From an uncultured Clostridia bacterium (GTDB taxonomy: Bacteria; Bacillota; Clostridia; Oscillospirales; Acutalibacteraceae), in the NCBI GenBank assembly GCA_947305745.1, contig CAMZEH010000007.1, positions 1 to 51,028 of the forward strand: a stretch of DNA of 51,028 bases, given 5' to 3'. The notes beneath the pieces are model-generated. The model saw only the letters and a program-made list of their open reading frames with translations. It had not been told where the DNA came from and searched no databases. The stretch's first letter is position 1; the number at the start of each line of letters is the position of its first letter. The translations under genes and the position numbers were made by a program. Below, one piece after another: positions 17,130-25,589 of the stretch.

Positions 17130-18128
17130 ATGACATTAAACGAAAAATTAGCTGTTACAATTCCGACAGCAGTGGCTACGGCCGGACTGATTATCACAGG
17201 TAGTGTATTTGCTATTAATAAGGGTAGAACCGGTAGTTGGAATCCCAAAAATTGGTCAAACTATAGCATAGCACGTAAACTGAAAAAAATAATTGAAGAT
17301 ACAGACGAATTTAAGAAATCAACAAATAATGTTTCTAATCCTATAAAGAGAAATTTTGAAGCTTTTGTGGATTTTTTTAATAATCCACGTAAGGGTACAT
17401 TTAAATGTACATGCACACAAATAGGCGATGGCTCCAAAAAATTCACATTTAGTTATACACTGAATGTTTCGGAAAAAATCGAAGAAGAAAATGTCGATGA
17501 AAATTCTGTTATTTACGTCGGATACGAAGCAGTTAACAAATTTATCGAATTATATAATGAAACAATTTTGAAGGGAGACTTACCGACTCTGTTCAACAAG
17601 GCTTCACAACCTGTACCGGCCGAAACAGCTAAAGAAGCTGAAACAGGTAAAACATCTGCTACTGCATCAGCTGAAACGGATCAGCAAGCCAAATCAGCTA
17701 CAACTGTTCCAAAATTTCCTGTGGTGTATCCGGATATTAATGTTCAAAATCTCGATTTTTTACCTAAGTATATTAATTACGGTGCCGCGGGTAAGTGCTG
17801 GACTCGCTGCCTGCTGCCATTTGGGGACTACCTGCGAACGATTCAGGAATCAAATCACCCCCCAATTCTTAGGTTAATCCAGGAGGATCTGCAGGAATGG
17901 AAACTTTACATATGTGATAATGTGGAGTCGCCGAGAAAGCAAATTTGTATACAGAGTTATGGTAGGGGATTTCCATTTTATAATATGAAAGGTGACTTGA
18001 AGTTTGTTATTAAATATGAGGCTGACGATAAGAAGAAACAATCTACTTTTACACTAGATGAAAAACTGAGTAATGCACAAAGATATGTATTTATTTTTAG
18101 CTTTAGCGGTACAGAAGAATTACAATAA
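17130..18128 (+). CDS. Protein of unknown function with N-terminal membrane segment
   Basis: This 332-aa protein matches no family I recognise. Near the N terminus is one hydrophobic segment (VTIPTAVATAGLIITGSVFA, about 8-27), either a signal anchor or a signal peptide. A mixed-charge domain follows (about 30-170), then an Ala/Thr/Glu-rich linker (about 175-205) and a C-terminal domain (about 210-332) with Cys residues in GKCWTRC and in LYICDN, KQICIQ. I chose the ATG at 17130 because TTAGGAG lies 8 bases before it; an upstream ATG at 17094 has no ribosome site. It is a single-gene unit between two terminators. From about 17785 to 17910 codon use changes (CTG Leu, CCC Pro), unlike the rest of the gene. 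Confidence 0.75.
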   Translation: MTLNEKLAVTIPTAVATAGLIITGSVFAINKGRTGSWNPKNWSNYSIARKLKKIIEDTDEFKKSTNNVSNPIKRNFEAFVDFFNNPRKGTFKCTCTQIGDGSKKFTFSYTLNVSEKIEEENVDENSVIYVGYEAVNKFIELYNETILKGDLPTLFNKASQPVPAETAKEAETGKTSATASAETDQQAKSATTVPKFPVVYPDINVQNLDFLPKYINYGAAGKCWTRCLLPFGDYLRTIQESNHPPILRLIQEDLQEWKLYICDNVESPRKQICIQSYGRGFPFYNMKGDLKFVIKYEADDKKKQSTFTLDEKLSNAQRYVFIFSFSGTEELQ

Positions 18129-18132
18129 ATTT

Positions 18133-18166
18133 AAAAACCCACGGGAATTTTCTCGTGGGTTTTTTG
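18133..18166. terminator. Bidirectional terminator between the orphan gene and prfB
   Basis: AAAAACCCACG, loop, CGTGGGTTTTTT is symmetrical, with A-runs on one side and T-runs on the other, so it can end the plus-strand orphan gene and the minus-strand prfB transcript, which converge here. Confidence 0.85.
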
Positions 18167-18171
18167 TCTAA

Positions 18172-19275
18172 TTAAACTTTAGATTTTAAATATGCATCTA
18201 TAAATCCATCTAAATCGCCGTCCATAACGGCCTGGACGTTTCCGCACTCGAAATTTGTTCGGTGGTCCTTAACGAGCGTATAGGGCATGAAAGTATAAGA
18301 CCTAATCTGCGAACCCCACGAAATTTCTTTCTGAACGCCTTTAATATCTTCAATTTTTTCAAGATGTTCGCGCTCTTTTATCTCAATGAGCTTAGATTTA
18401 AGAATTTTCATTGCGGTATCACGATTTTGAAACTGACTTCTTTCGTTTTGGCATGCAACTACAATACCCGTCGGGATATGTGTTAAGCGAACGGCAGAAG
18501 AAGTTTTGTTGACGTGCTGACCGCCGGCTCCGCTTGCTCTGAAAACGTCCATTTTTATGTCATCAGGTGCGATTTCAACTTTGATTTCGTCGTTTATCTC
18601 GGGAATTACTTCGAGTGAGGCAAAGGAAGTATGTCTGCGACCGGAAGCATCAAAAGGGGAGATGCGAACCAAACGATGTACTCCGCTTTCTCCTTTTAAA
18701 AAACCGTAAGCATTTGTGCCTTCGACTAAAATTGATGCGCTTTTGAGTCCCGCTTCTTCGCCGTCGAGAAAATCAAGCATTTTAACTTTGAAATCGTGTT
18801 TTTCTCCCCAGCGCATATACATTCTGCAGAGCATTTCAACCCAGTCTTGTGCTTCCGTTCCGCCCGCTCCCGCGTGAAATGTCAGAATTGCGTTTTGCGA
18901 ATCATATTCTCCGCTTAAAAGCGTGGTGAGAGTCTGCGTTTCAACGTCTTTTAAGAGCTGCTTGAATTTTTTCTCTATCTCTCCTACCGAAGATTCATCA
19001 TTTTCTTCTATGGCAAGCTCTGTCAGAACTTCAACGTCTTCGAATTCACTTTGAAGTTTCCCAAAATCTTTGATTTTTTTGCTTAGCGCACTTATTTTTG
19101 AAAGAATTTTTTGAGATTCTTCGGGGTTATCCCAAAAATCAGGTTTTGCCGTTTCTTTTTCTAAATCGGCGACAGTCGATTTGGCTTCCTCTATTTTAAG
19201 CGCTTCCGACAAGGATTTTATTTTTGACTTAGTCTTACCAAGTTCTTGCTTTATTTCTTCAAGTTGCAAAATCAT
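18172..19275 (-). CDS. prfB: Peptide chain release factor 2, without programmed frameshift
   Basis: This 367-aa protein releases finished peptides at UGA and UAA stops on the ribosome. The SPF stop-codon-recognition motif (VRISPFDASG, about 205) and the catalytic GGQ (SGAGGQHVNKTSSA, about 242-255) are present, and the N-terminal domain is full length. The gene is open in one frame. At the position where most bacteria have CTT TGA with an upstream AGGGGG, this gene reads GCG CTT AAA ATA (codons 25-28), so the usual autoregulatory +1 frameshift is absent. It has a GAAAGAGGG ribosome site and lies 16 bases after ppa in a folD-ppa-prfB run. Confidence 0.95.
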   Translation of the reverse strand: MILQLEEIKQELGKTKSKIKSLSEALKIEEAKSTVADLEKETAKPDFWDNPEESQKILSKISALSKKIKDFGKLQSEFEDVEVLTELAIEENDESSVGEIEKKFKQLLKDVETQTLTTLLSGEYDSQNAILTFHAGAGGTEAQDWVEMLCRMYMRWGEKHDFKVKMLDFLDGEEAGLKSASILVEGTNAYGFLKGESGVHRLVRISPFDASGRRHTSFASLEVIPEINDEIKVEIAPDDIKMDVFRASGAGGQHVNKTSSAVRLTHIPTGIVVACQNERSQFQNRDTAMKILKSKLIEIKEREHLEKIEDIKGVQKEISWGSQIRSYTFMPYTLVKDHRTNFECGNVQAVMDGDLDGFIDAYLKSKV

Positions 19276-19291
19276 AAAATCCCTCTTTCGT

Positions 19292-19822
19292 TTATTTACC
19301 GAATTTTCTGTTATAGAGTTCTATAGTGTCGGAAATGACCATGATTGCTTCGTCTCTGCCTTGAATGTCGTTGACTATGGTTTTTTTGTTCTCGAGAGTT
19401 TTGTAAACGCTGAAGAAATGTTTAATCTCGTCAAACATATGCTCGGGTAATTCGGAAATATCCGTGTACCTATTATATGTCGGGTCGTTCACGGGTATGG
19501 CAATTATTTTTTCGTCGTTGCTGCCCGAATCTATCATCGTCATGACGCCTATCGGATAGCACTCGACCAAAGTCATGGGGTAGATATGCTCCGAACAGAA
19601 TACCAAAACATCGAGAGGGTCGCCGTCATCGGCGTAAGTTCTAGGAATAAAGCCATAATTTGCGGGATAATGTGTTGAAGTGTAAAGAACACGGTCAAGC
19701 TTTAACATACCTGTTTCTTTATCGAGCTCATACTTCGATTTGCTGCCTTTTGAGATTTCAATTACTGCGGTAAACTTTTCCGCGGATACTTTGCTAGGGT
19801 CGATGTCGTGCCAAATGTTCAT
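19292..19822 (-). CDS. ppa: Inorganic pyrophosphatase (family I)
   Basis: Hydrolyses pyrophosphate to phosphate in the cytoplasm, pulling biosynthetic reactions forward. At 176 aa it has the length usual for the soluble Mg-dependent family I. Landmarks are EISKGSKSKYELDKETG (about 23-39), YPANYGFIPRT (about 53-63) and the metal-binding DDGDPLDVLV (about 66-75), with VNDPTYN later. AAGGAAG precedes the ATG. It is the middle gene of a folD-ppa-prfB run on the minus strand. Confidence 0.95.
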   Translation of the reverse strand: MNIWHDIDPSKVSAEKFTAVIEISKGSKSKYELDKETGMLKLDRVLYTSTHYPANYGFIPRTYADDGDPLDVLVFCSEHIYPMTLVECYPIGVMTMIDSGSNDEKIIAIPVNDPTYNRYTDISELPEHMFDEIKHFFSVYKTLENKKTIVNDIQGRDEAIMVISDTIELYNRKFGK

Positions 19823-19852
19823 TTTAAAACTTCCTTTTATATATTTTTGTTC

Positions 19853-20695
19853 TTAAATAATTTTAGAATAAGCCAGCTCGGTGGTATTGTTTATAAGCGC
19901 CGCAACAGTTACGGGCCCTACGCCGCCGGGTACGGGCGTTATGTACGAGCAAAGAGGCTCGGCGTTTTCAAAATCCACGTCTCCGCAAATTTTTCCGTTT
20001 TCATCTCTGTTTATACCCACGTCAATAATCACAGCTCCAGGTTTTACCATATCTTTGGTTACGAGCTTTGGAACTCCCGCTGCAGAAACAATAATATCGG
20101 CATTCATGCAAAAAGATTTTAAATCTTTCGTTTTGCTGTGACAAAGCGTGACTGTCGCATCGTGATTTGTAAACAGCAAAGCCGTAGGCTTCCCGACGAT
20201 ATTACTTCTTCCGATTATGACGCAATTTTTACCGCTCAGGCTTATTTCTTTATACTCCAGAATTTTTATTATACCATAGGCGGTGCAAGGAATCAAGCTT
20301 TTGTTTCCGAGCATAAAGCTTCCGAAGTTTTGCGGATTAAACACATCAACATCTTTTTTTGGGGATATTGCTCTGCAAATCTCGGTTTCGTCAATATGTT
20401 TCGGCAGTGGCATCTGCACCAAAATTCCTGTTACGAGGGGGTCTGAATTCAAATTTTCTATCGCCCCGATTAACCCTTTTTCGGAAATATTTTCATTATA
20501 TATAAACTCTTCGGTTTCGATGCCTGCTTTTTCGCAGGCTTCTGTTTTGTTATGTACGTAAATTTTTGAAGCTTCGTCGTTTCCTACCATAACAACGGCA
20601 AGTTTCGGATAAACTCCCAACTTTTTGAGTTTTTCTATTCTTTCTTTCGATTTCATAATTATCTCATCGGCGATTTCTTTGCAGTTTATTACCAT
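19853..20695 (-). CDS. folD: Methylene-THF dehydrogenase/cyclohydrolase
   Basis: This 280-aa bifunctional enzyme interconverts 5,10-methylene-THF and 10-formyl-THF, feeding purine and formyl-Met synthesis. The catalytic Lys lies in YVHNKTEACEKAGI (about 47-60). VQMPLPKHI (about 94-102), the NADP-binding GRSNIVGKPTALLF (about 162-175) and the C-terminal PVPGGVGPVT are as expected. The usual DVDGF motif reads DVDVF here, a single substitution at the Gly. An AAAGGAG ribosome site precedes the ATG. The gene diverges from galU. Confidence 0.95.
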   Translation of the reverse strand: MVINCKEIADEIIMKSKERIEKLKKLGVYPKLAVVMVGNDEASKIYVHNKTEACEKAGIETEEFIYNENISEKGLIGAIENLNSDPLVTGILVQMPLPKHIDETEICRAISPKKDVDVFNPQNFGSFMLGNKSLIPCTAYGIIKILEYKEISLSGKNCVIIGRSNIVGKPTALLFTNHDATVTLCHSKTKDLKSFCMNADIIVSAAGVPKLVTKDMVKPGAVIIDVGINRDENGKICGDVDFENAEPLCSYITPVPGGVGPVTVAALINNTTELAYSKII

Positions 20696-20714
20696 TTTGG
20701 AAGCTCCTTTCCGC

Positions 20715-20743
20715 TTGATAAAAAAATCGATTTCAATTATACT
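20715..20743 (+). promoter_or_regulatory. Sigma-A promoter of galU
   Basis: TTGATA (20715-20720), 17 bases, TATACT (20738-20743), 39 bases upstream of the galU GTG start. Confidence 0.7.
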
Positions 20744-20782
20744 GTTACTGAATATTATAATATTTTTCGGAGGAGTTTTAAA

Positions 20783-21649
20783 GTGAAAATCACAAAAGCG
20801 GTCATACCGGCGGCGGGACTTGGTACCAGGGTACTCCCCGCGACAAAAGCGATGCCAAAAGAAATGTATCCGATAGTTGATAAACCGGCAATTCAGTACA
20901 TAGTTGAAGAGGCGGTAAAATCGGGGATAACTGATATTTTAATAATTACAAATCGCGGGAAATCCGTCATAGAAGACCATTTTGACAGAAATCCTGAACT
21001 CGAAAATGCGCTTGAAAAATCCGATAAAAAAGAGATTTTAAACGCCATAAAACCTATATCCTCGATGGCAAATATTTATTTTGTTCGCCAAAAAGAGACA
21101 AAAGGCCTCGGACATGCGATACAATGCGCTCGCTCGTTTGTCGGTAACGAACCTTTCGCCGTGCTTTACGGCGATGATGTCATAGTCAGTGAAGAACCCG
21201 TGTGTCTGCAGCTCATTAAAGCCTATGAGAAATTTGGGCTCGGTGTTGTCGGGGCAAAAGAGGTGCCTGAAAAAGATATCGGAAAATACGGCTCACTTAA
21301 ACTGCGACATATTGAAAATAACCACTACATGTGCACAGATATGGTTGAAAAGCCGACGCCCGATAAAGTTATGTCGCTGTTCTCGATTTTGGGAAGATGC
21401 GTTTTGCCGCCTGAAATATTTGATATATTGGATGCTACTTTGCCCGGTGCGGGTAATGAAATTCAGCTGACCGACGCGATGAAAATTTTGGCGCAGAAAA
21501 ATGGAATGATTGCTGTAGATTTTGTGGGCAAAAGATACGATATAGGCAACAAGCTCGGTATCGTCAAAGCTACTGTCGAAATGGCGCTGCAGCACCCCGA
21601 AATAGGTTCGGAATTCAAAAAATATCTTGAAAATGAATTGGAATTTTAA
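20783..21649 (+). CDS. galU: UTP-glucose-1-phosphate uridylyltransferase
   Basis: This 288-aa enzyme makes UDP-glucose from UTP and glucose-1-phosphate for cell-envelope polysaccharides and glycolipids. The nucleotide-binding AAGLGTRVLPATKAMPKEM (about 10-28) is followed by VDKPAIQYIVEEA, the substrate loop RQKETKGLGHA and VLYGDD (about 129-134). GNEIQLTDA and VGKRYDIGNK near the end are typical of GalU. It starts with GTG after CGGAGGAG. A Nudix gene follows after one base. Confidence 0.95.
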   Translation: MKITKAVIPAAGLGTRVLPATKAMPKEMYPIVDKPAIQYIVEEAVKSGITDILIITNRGKSVIEDHFDRNPELENALEKSDKKEILNAIKPISSMANIYFVRQKETKGLGHAIQCARSFVGNEPFAVLYGDDVIVSEEPVCLQLIKAYEKFGLGVVGAKEVPEKDIGKYGSLKLRHIENNHYMCTDMVEKPTPDKVMSLFSILGRCVLPPEIFDILDATLPGAGNEIQLTDAMKILAQKNGMIAVDFVGKRYDIGNKLGIVKATVEMALQHPEIGSEFKKYLENELEF

Positions 21650-21650
21650 A

Positions 21651-22154
21651 ATGGAATTATGGGATTTGTATACAGAGGATCGAATAAAAACAGGTGAAAG
21701 TCACGTACGTGGCAATCCTTTGCCAAAAGGCAGATATCACTTAGTTGTAAACGTATGGATAAAAAACTCCGATGGTAAATACTTGATTTCTAAAAGGGCG
21801 AAAACAAGACCAAAGTATCCGCTCAAATTTGAACCCGTTGCCGGGGCAATACTAAAAAATGAAAGCAGTATTAATGGCGCAGTAAGGGAAACAAAAGAGG
21901 AAATAGGCGTAGATTTAAATCTTAATGCAGGGAAATTAGTTTGTACACTGAACAGAAGTACTATCAACAGCATATTAGATGTATGGCTTTTCAAATACGA
22001 CGGAGAGGTAGATTTAAAAAATGCAACTACCGATGAAGTGGAAAGTGTTGATTGGATGTCAAAAGAAGATATTTATCAATTATGCGATTCCGGTTTGTTT
22101 GTTCAACATATATCGGAGTACTTGGATAAATTCTTTGCGTTGGCCGAAACATAA
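21651..22154 (+). CDS. Nudix hydrolase
   Basis: This 167-aa protein has a complete Nudix box, GAILKNESSINGAVRETKEEIGV, at about residues 64-86 (split as GAILKNE and RETKEEIGV around the fixed spacing). The family cleaves nucleoside diphosphates linked to another moiety, using Mg. The N-terminal MELWDLYTEDRIKTG and HLVVNVWIKN resemble the subgroup that includes isopentenyl-diphosphate isomerase-like Nudix proteins, but the substrate is unknown. The start at 21651 is one base after the galU stop and has only a weak ribosome site, so translation is probably coupled to galU. Confidence 0.9.
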   Translation: MELWDLYTEDRIKTGESHVRGNPLPKGRYHLVVNVWIKNSDGKYLISKRAKTRPKYPLKFEPVAGAILKNESSINGAVRETKEEIGVDLNLNAGKLVCTLNRSTINSILDVWLFKYDGEVDLKNATTDEVESVDWMSKEDIYQLCDSGLFVQHISEYLDKFFALAET

Positions 22155-22192
22155 AATTAAAAATGGGATCAAAAATAAATTTACGAAAAGTA

Positions 22193-22221
22193 TTGCAATA
22201 TTGATATCTACGTGGTAAAAT
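22193..22221 (+). promoter_or_regulatory. Sigma-A promoter of rplS
   Basis: TTGCAA (22193-22198), 17 bases, TAAAAT (22216-22221), upstream of the L19-type leader. Confidence 0.65.
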
Positions 22222-22261
22222 AAAATACAGTGTTTGAATTTGTTCAAATATTAAATATCGG

Positions 22262-22317
22262 TATTCCTCTGCGGTGGCGTTGTGATGAGCGTTATTTGGC
22301 ACGAATGCCTGGGAATT
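22262..22317 (+). ncRNA. Probable L19 ribosomal-protein leader RNA
   Basis: Just upstream of rplS, TATTCCTCTGCGG ... ACGAATGCCTGGGAAT closes into a stem (ATTCC at 22263-22267 with GGAAT at 22312-22316) with an inner GGC/GCC pair. The layout matches the L19 leader known from Firmicutes, in which excess L19 is thought to repress its own mRNA. I matched it from memory of the motif, not by a covariance model. Confidence 0.6.
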
Positions 22318-22329
22318 ATGGAGGAAATT

Positions 22330-22674
22330 ATGAATTTACTAGAGAAAATTTCAGAATCATCAAAAAAAGAAACTTTGCCCGAATTTAACATCGGCGATAC
22401 CGTTAAGGTCGATGTTAAGATCAAGGAAGGCGAAAGAGAAAGAATTCAGGTTTTTGAAGGAACCGTTATCGCAAAGAAGGGCAGCGGAATTTCAGAAACA
22501 TTTACCGTACGTAAAGTTTCTTACGGCTTCGGCGTGGAAAGAATTTTTCCGATGCATTCACCGTGTGTGCAAGGTGTGAAAGTTATTCGTAAGGGTAAAG
22601 TTCGCAGAAGTAAGCTCTACTATCTTAGAAATCGCGTGGGTAAGGCTGCGAAAGTTAAGGAAAAAATTTATTAG
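22330..22674 (+). CDS. rplS: Large ribosomal subunit protein bL19
   Basis: This 114-aa structural protein sits at the 30S-50S interface. Landmarks are [20 protein letters not shown] (about 18-37), [31 protein letters not shown] and [20 protein letters not shown] chose the ATG at 22330 because GGAGG is 7 bases upstream; an in-frame ATG at 22282 falls inside the leader RNA. trmD, its usual upstream neighbour, is not present. lepB follows after 58 bases. Confidence 0.97.
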   Translation: MNLLEKISESSKKETLPEFNIGDTVKVDVKIKEGERERIQVFEGTVIAKKGSGISETFTVRKVSYGFGVERIFPMHSPCVQGVKVIRKGKVRRSKLYYLRNRVGKAAKVKEKIY

Positions 22675-22732
22675 CATGGGGAGTTTATCTCCCTATTTTT
22701 GGCGTTTATCGAGGAAAGGGGTTGTAGTTTTT

Positions 22733-23317
22733 ATGGACGAATTGAATAATAAGGCGGTTAATAAAGGAGCGGAAAGCGTTGAAAACCCGGCAAGCGAATT
22801 TTCAGCCACATGTTTTGATTGGCTGGAATCACTTACACAAGCGTTGGTGCTTGTCGTTACGATTATGGCATTTTTCTTAAGGCCGGTCAGCGTAATAGGC
22901 ACTTCGATGCTTAATACTCTGCATGATGCCGATAAAGTTATAGTTTTAAAATACGGCTACGTTCCTAAAGATGGCGATGTTGTCGTGATTAGGCCCATAA
23001 AAAATCTTGATGAAGCCATAATAAAACGTGTAATAGCTACGGAAGGCCAGACGTTATCTATTGATTTTTCGGATGGCAGCGTGACGGTTGACGGCAAAAA
23101 GCTCGACGAGCCTTACATAAGAGAGCGTATGTGGGTGCAAGGCGACGGCGATATTCCTTCAGTGATACCCAAGGGATATTGTTTTGTCATGGGCGATAAT
23201 AGGAACGGTTCTCTGGATAGTCGTTTTAAGGATGTCGGACTTGTCCCAAACGATAAGATCCTCGGGAAAGCTGTCTGTATTATCTTTCCGTTTGATCGTT
23301 TGGGGGTTATACATTAA
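22733..23317 (+). CDS. lepB: Signal peptidase I
   Basis: This 194-aa membrane protease removes signal peptides from exported proteins at the outer face of the membrane, and would act on the surface proteins at the left of this window. After an N-terminal cytoplasmic stretch, one helix (QALVLVVTIMAFFLRPV) precedes the catalytic Ser in GTSMLNTL (about 62-69), where the usual Pro is Asn. The catalytic Lys is in IIKRVIATEGQ, and MGDNRNGSLDSR (about 160-171) is the family signature. The start at 22733 follows GAGGAAAGGGG at somewhat long spacing. Confidence 0.93.
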   Translation: MDELNNKAVNKGAESVENPASEFSATCFDWLESLTQALVLVVTIMAFFLRPVSVIGTSMLNTLHDADKVIVLKYGYVPKDGDVVVIRPIKNLDEAIIKRVIATEGQTLSIDFSDGSVTVDGKKLDEPYIRERMWVQGDGDIPSVIPKGYCFVMGDNRNGSLDSRFKDVGLVPNDKILGKAVCIIFPFDRLGVIH

Positions 23318-23402
23318 TTTAATAATAATTTATCGAAGCGTGCGAATATGGGAGTAGATGGGTATGTCTACTCTTTTATTGTATAATCAAGGGGAGTCAA
23401 AA

Positions 23403-23705
23403 ATGAAAATAATAACTGTATGCGGAAGCATGAGGTTTAAGCAAAAAATGATGGAAATAAGTGAAAAATTAGAGCTTGAAGGCAACTGTATTTTGACGCC
23501 AATAATTTTGCCCGATTCACGCGAAAAATCTTATACAAAAGAGCAAGAAGAAATACTTGATAAAGCGCATAAAGAGCGAATAAAGCTTTCGGATGCAATT
23601 TTTGTTGTTAACGTGGATAACTATATCGGCATCAGCACAAAAAGCGAAATCGAATTTGCAAAATCATTGGGCAAAGAGGTTTTATATTATACGGATTTTG
23701 TTTGA
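23403..23705 (+). CDS. Small nucleoside 2-deoxyribosyltransferase-like protein
   Basis: This 100-aa protein begins with a beta-strand MKIITVCGSMRF (1-12), followed by helices and the segment LSDAIFVVNVDNYIGISTKSEIEFAKSLGKEV, which splits as FVVNVDNYIG and SEIEFAKSLGK. A Gly-Ser loop near the N terminus and an acidic residue late in the chain are typical of the nucleoside 2-deoxyribosyltransferase-like (Rossmann-type) fold. The family transfers deoxyribose between bases or cleaves nucleotides, but many small members are uncharacterised. The ATG at 23403 follows AAGGGGAG. Assignment is by overall resemblance only. Confidence 0.6.
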   Translation: MKIITVCGSMRFKQKMMEISEKLELEGNCILTPIILPDSREKSYTKEQEEILDKAHKERIKLSDAIFVVNVDNYIGISTKSEIEFAKSLGKEVLYYTDFV

Positions 23706-23735
23706 GCGTGGAATGAAATTGGAAGTGATTGTAAA

Positions 23736-24617
23736 TTGGATAAAAGCAATATTAATATAAACTGGTTTCCGGGTCACATGGCGAGGGCAAGAAGACAAAT
23801 TGCCGAGTCGCTGAAGCAAGTTGATTTAGTAGTTGAGGTGCTTGATGCACGAGCTCCGGTTAGCAGTCAAAATCCCGAAATTAAAGATTTGATACTTCAA
23901 AAACCGCATATGATACTGCTAAATAAATCTGACCTTGCGGATAAAAAAGAAACTTCAAAATGGATTGGTTTTTATAGTTCGCAAGGGATCGTATGCTCAT
24001 CTTTTAGCATAAAAGAAAAGATTCATGTGAGCATTTTGAAAAATCAAATTAAAAAGGTCATGAAAGAGAAGATAGAACATTGGAAATCTCGTGGTATGAT
24101 TGGCAGAAATATCAAATTTATGCTCGCCGGCATACCTAACGTTGGTAAGTCTGCCATTATCAATAGGCTTATCGGTAATTCAAAGGCAAAAGTAGAAAAC
24201 AAGCCGGGAGTCACAAGAAAAAACCAGTGGTTCAGCGTCGGAAGCGACTTGCAGATATTGGATACACCGGGGATATTATGGCCAAAATTTGATGACAATA
24301 AAACAGCTTTGAATCTAGCATTCTTAGGTTCGATAAAAGATCAGATTTTAGATATAGAAGAACTTGCAACAGAATTTATAGGCGCTGTAAAGTCGAACTA
24401 TACAAAAAATATTTGCGATAGATTTAAGATTAATCCTGAAGAATTTCAAAATCTTTCGGATAGAGAATGCCTCGGTCTGATTGCCAAAAAGCGCGGAATG
24501 GTAGTACGCGGTGGAGAGGCTGATAATTTAAGGTGTGCAAAAATGTTAATTGAGGAGTTTCGAGCGGGAAAACTTGGGAAAATAACTTTAGAAAATGTAG
24601 ATGAGATGGGTTTATAA
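23736..24617 (+). CDS. rbgA: Ribosome biogenesis GTPase A
   Basis: This 293-aa GTPase takes part in late assembly of the 50S subunit. It has the circularly permuted order of the YlqF/RbgA family: INWFPGHMARARRQI at the N terminus, G4 (LLNKSDLA) before G1 (AGIPNVGKSAIINRL, about 130-144), then G3 (LDTPGILWP). The C-terminal domain (about 200-293) is the family RNA-binding part. The start is TTG at 23736, 8 bases after GGAAGTG. rnhB begins one base after its stop, the same rbgA-rnhB order as in Bacillus. Confidence 0.94.
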   Translation: MDKSNININWFPGHMARARRQIAESLKQVDLVVEVLDARAPVSSQNPEIKDLILQKPHMILLNKSDLADKKETSKWIGFYSSQGIVCSSFSIKEKIHVSILKNQIKKVMKEKIEHWKSRGMIGRNIKFMLAGIPNVGKSAIINRLIGNSKAKVENKPGVTRKNQWFSVGSDLQILDTPGILWPKFDDNKTALNLAFLGSIKDQILDIEELATEFIGAVKSNYTKNICDRFKINPEEFQNLSDRECLGLIAKKRGMVVRGGEADNLRCAKMLIEEFRAGKLGKITLENVDEMGL

Positions 24618-24618
24618 T

Positions 24619-25221
24619 ATGGATTGGTTACATTACGAAAACTTGTATGGAAAAAACGGCGAAAAAGTAGTTTGCGGAGTTGATGAAGCAGGGCGCGGGC
24701 CGCTCGCCGGACGTGTATATGCGGCGGCTGTGGTTATACCGCATGGATTAATTATTGACGGCGTGAACGATTCAAAAAAACTCACCGAAAAAAAGCGGGA
24801 GACTTTATTTGAAAAAATTAAAGAAAACGCGCTTGGTTATAGTATTGCATGGGCTGACGAAAGAGAGATCGATGAGATAAATATTTTGCAAGCGACATAT
24901 CTGGCGATGAAGCGAGCTGTCGGGAGTTTAAAAATCAAGCCGGACATGATACTTGTTGACGGGAATCGCTTGCCCGATTTCGGGATTACTGCCGAGGCGA
25001 TAATAAAGGGCGATTCGCTTTCTCACAGCATTGCATGTGCGTCGATTTTGGCGAAGGTTTCAAGGGACAGATACATATGCGAAGAAGCCGAGAAATACCC
25101 CGAATACTCGTTTGAAAAGCATAAAGGTTACGGTACAAAAGTTCATATTGAAGCGCTGAAAAAATATGGCCCGTCGCCGATACACCGCAAGACTTTTTTA
25201 AAGAAGATACTCGGAAAATGA
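24619..25221 (+). CDS. rnhB: Ribonuclease HII
   Basis: This 200-aa enzyme cuts the RNA strand of RNA-DNA hybrids and removes misincorporated ribonucleotides. The catalytic acidic residues are in CGVDEAGRGPLAGRVYAAAV (about 20-39) and ILVDGNRLP (about 112). DSKKLTEKKRE and ASILAKVSRDRY (about 142-153) complete the signature, and FEKHKGYGTKVH is near the end. I prefer the ATG at 24619, just past the rbgA stop, to an overlapping ATG at 24601. Its stop overlaps the yraN start (ATGA). Confidence 0.95.
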   Translation: MDWLHYENLYGKNGEKVVCGVDEAGRGPLAGRVYAAAVVIPHGLIIDGVNDSKKLTEKKRETLFEKIKENALGYSIAWADEREIDEINILQATYLAMKRAVGSLKIKPDMILVDGNRLPDFGITAEAIIKGDSLSHSIACASILAKVSRDRYICEEAEKYPEYSFEKHKGYGTKVHIEALKKYGPSPIHRKTFLKKILGK

Positions 25222-25589
25222 ATAGGTCAAAAAAAATAGGTGATTTAGGGGAAAAATTAGCGCTTGAGTATATGATAAGGAGCGGTTTTAAACATGTTTG
25301 CAGCAATTATCACAGCCGCTACGGCGAAATAGATATAATTTGCGAAAATGAGAAATATATTATTTTTGTGGAAGTAAAATCAAGGCGAAAAGGAACGAAT
25401 TATCCTGCCGCAGAGGCGGTGGACAGAAATAAAAGAATAAAAATTATAAAAACTTCTTTTGATTATCTTTTAAAAAAACCGACAGAAAAACAGCCGAGAT
25501 TTGACGTAGTAGAGGTTGAATTTCCGAGTAAAAAAATAACTTGGCATGAAAACGCTTTTTCTGGGGATGAATATGATGAATTTTTTTGA
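25218..25589 (+). CDS. yraN: UPF0102 family protein YraN
   Basis: This 123-aa protein has a nuclease-like restriction-endonuclease fold: GDLGEKLALEYM (8-19), YHSRYGEIDIIC (about 34-45) and FVEVKSRRKG (about 53-62), which hold the D...E-x-K residues. The biochemical role is not established; it is usually found beside rnhB, as here. It overlaps rnhB by 4 bases, and its 3' end overlaps the dipeptidase gene by 14 bases. Confidence 0.88.
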   Translation: MNRSKKIGDLGEKLALEYMIRSGFKHVCSNYHSRYGEIDIICENEKYIIFVEVKSRRKGTNYPAAEAVDRNKRIKIIKTSFDYLLKKPTEKQPRFDVVEVEFPSKKITWHENAFSGDEYDEFF

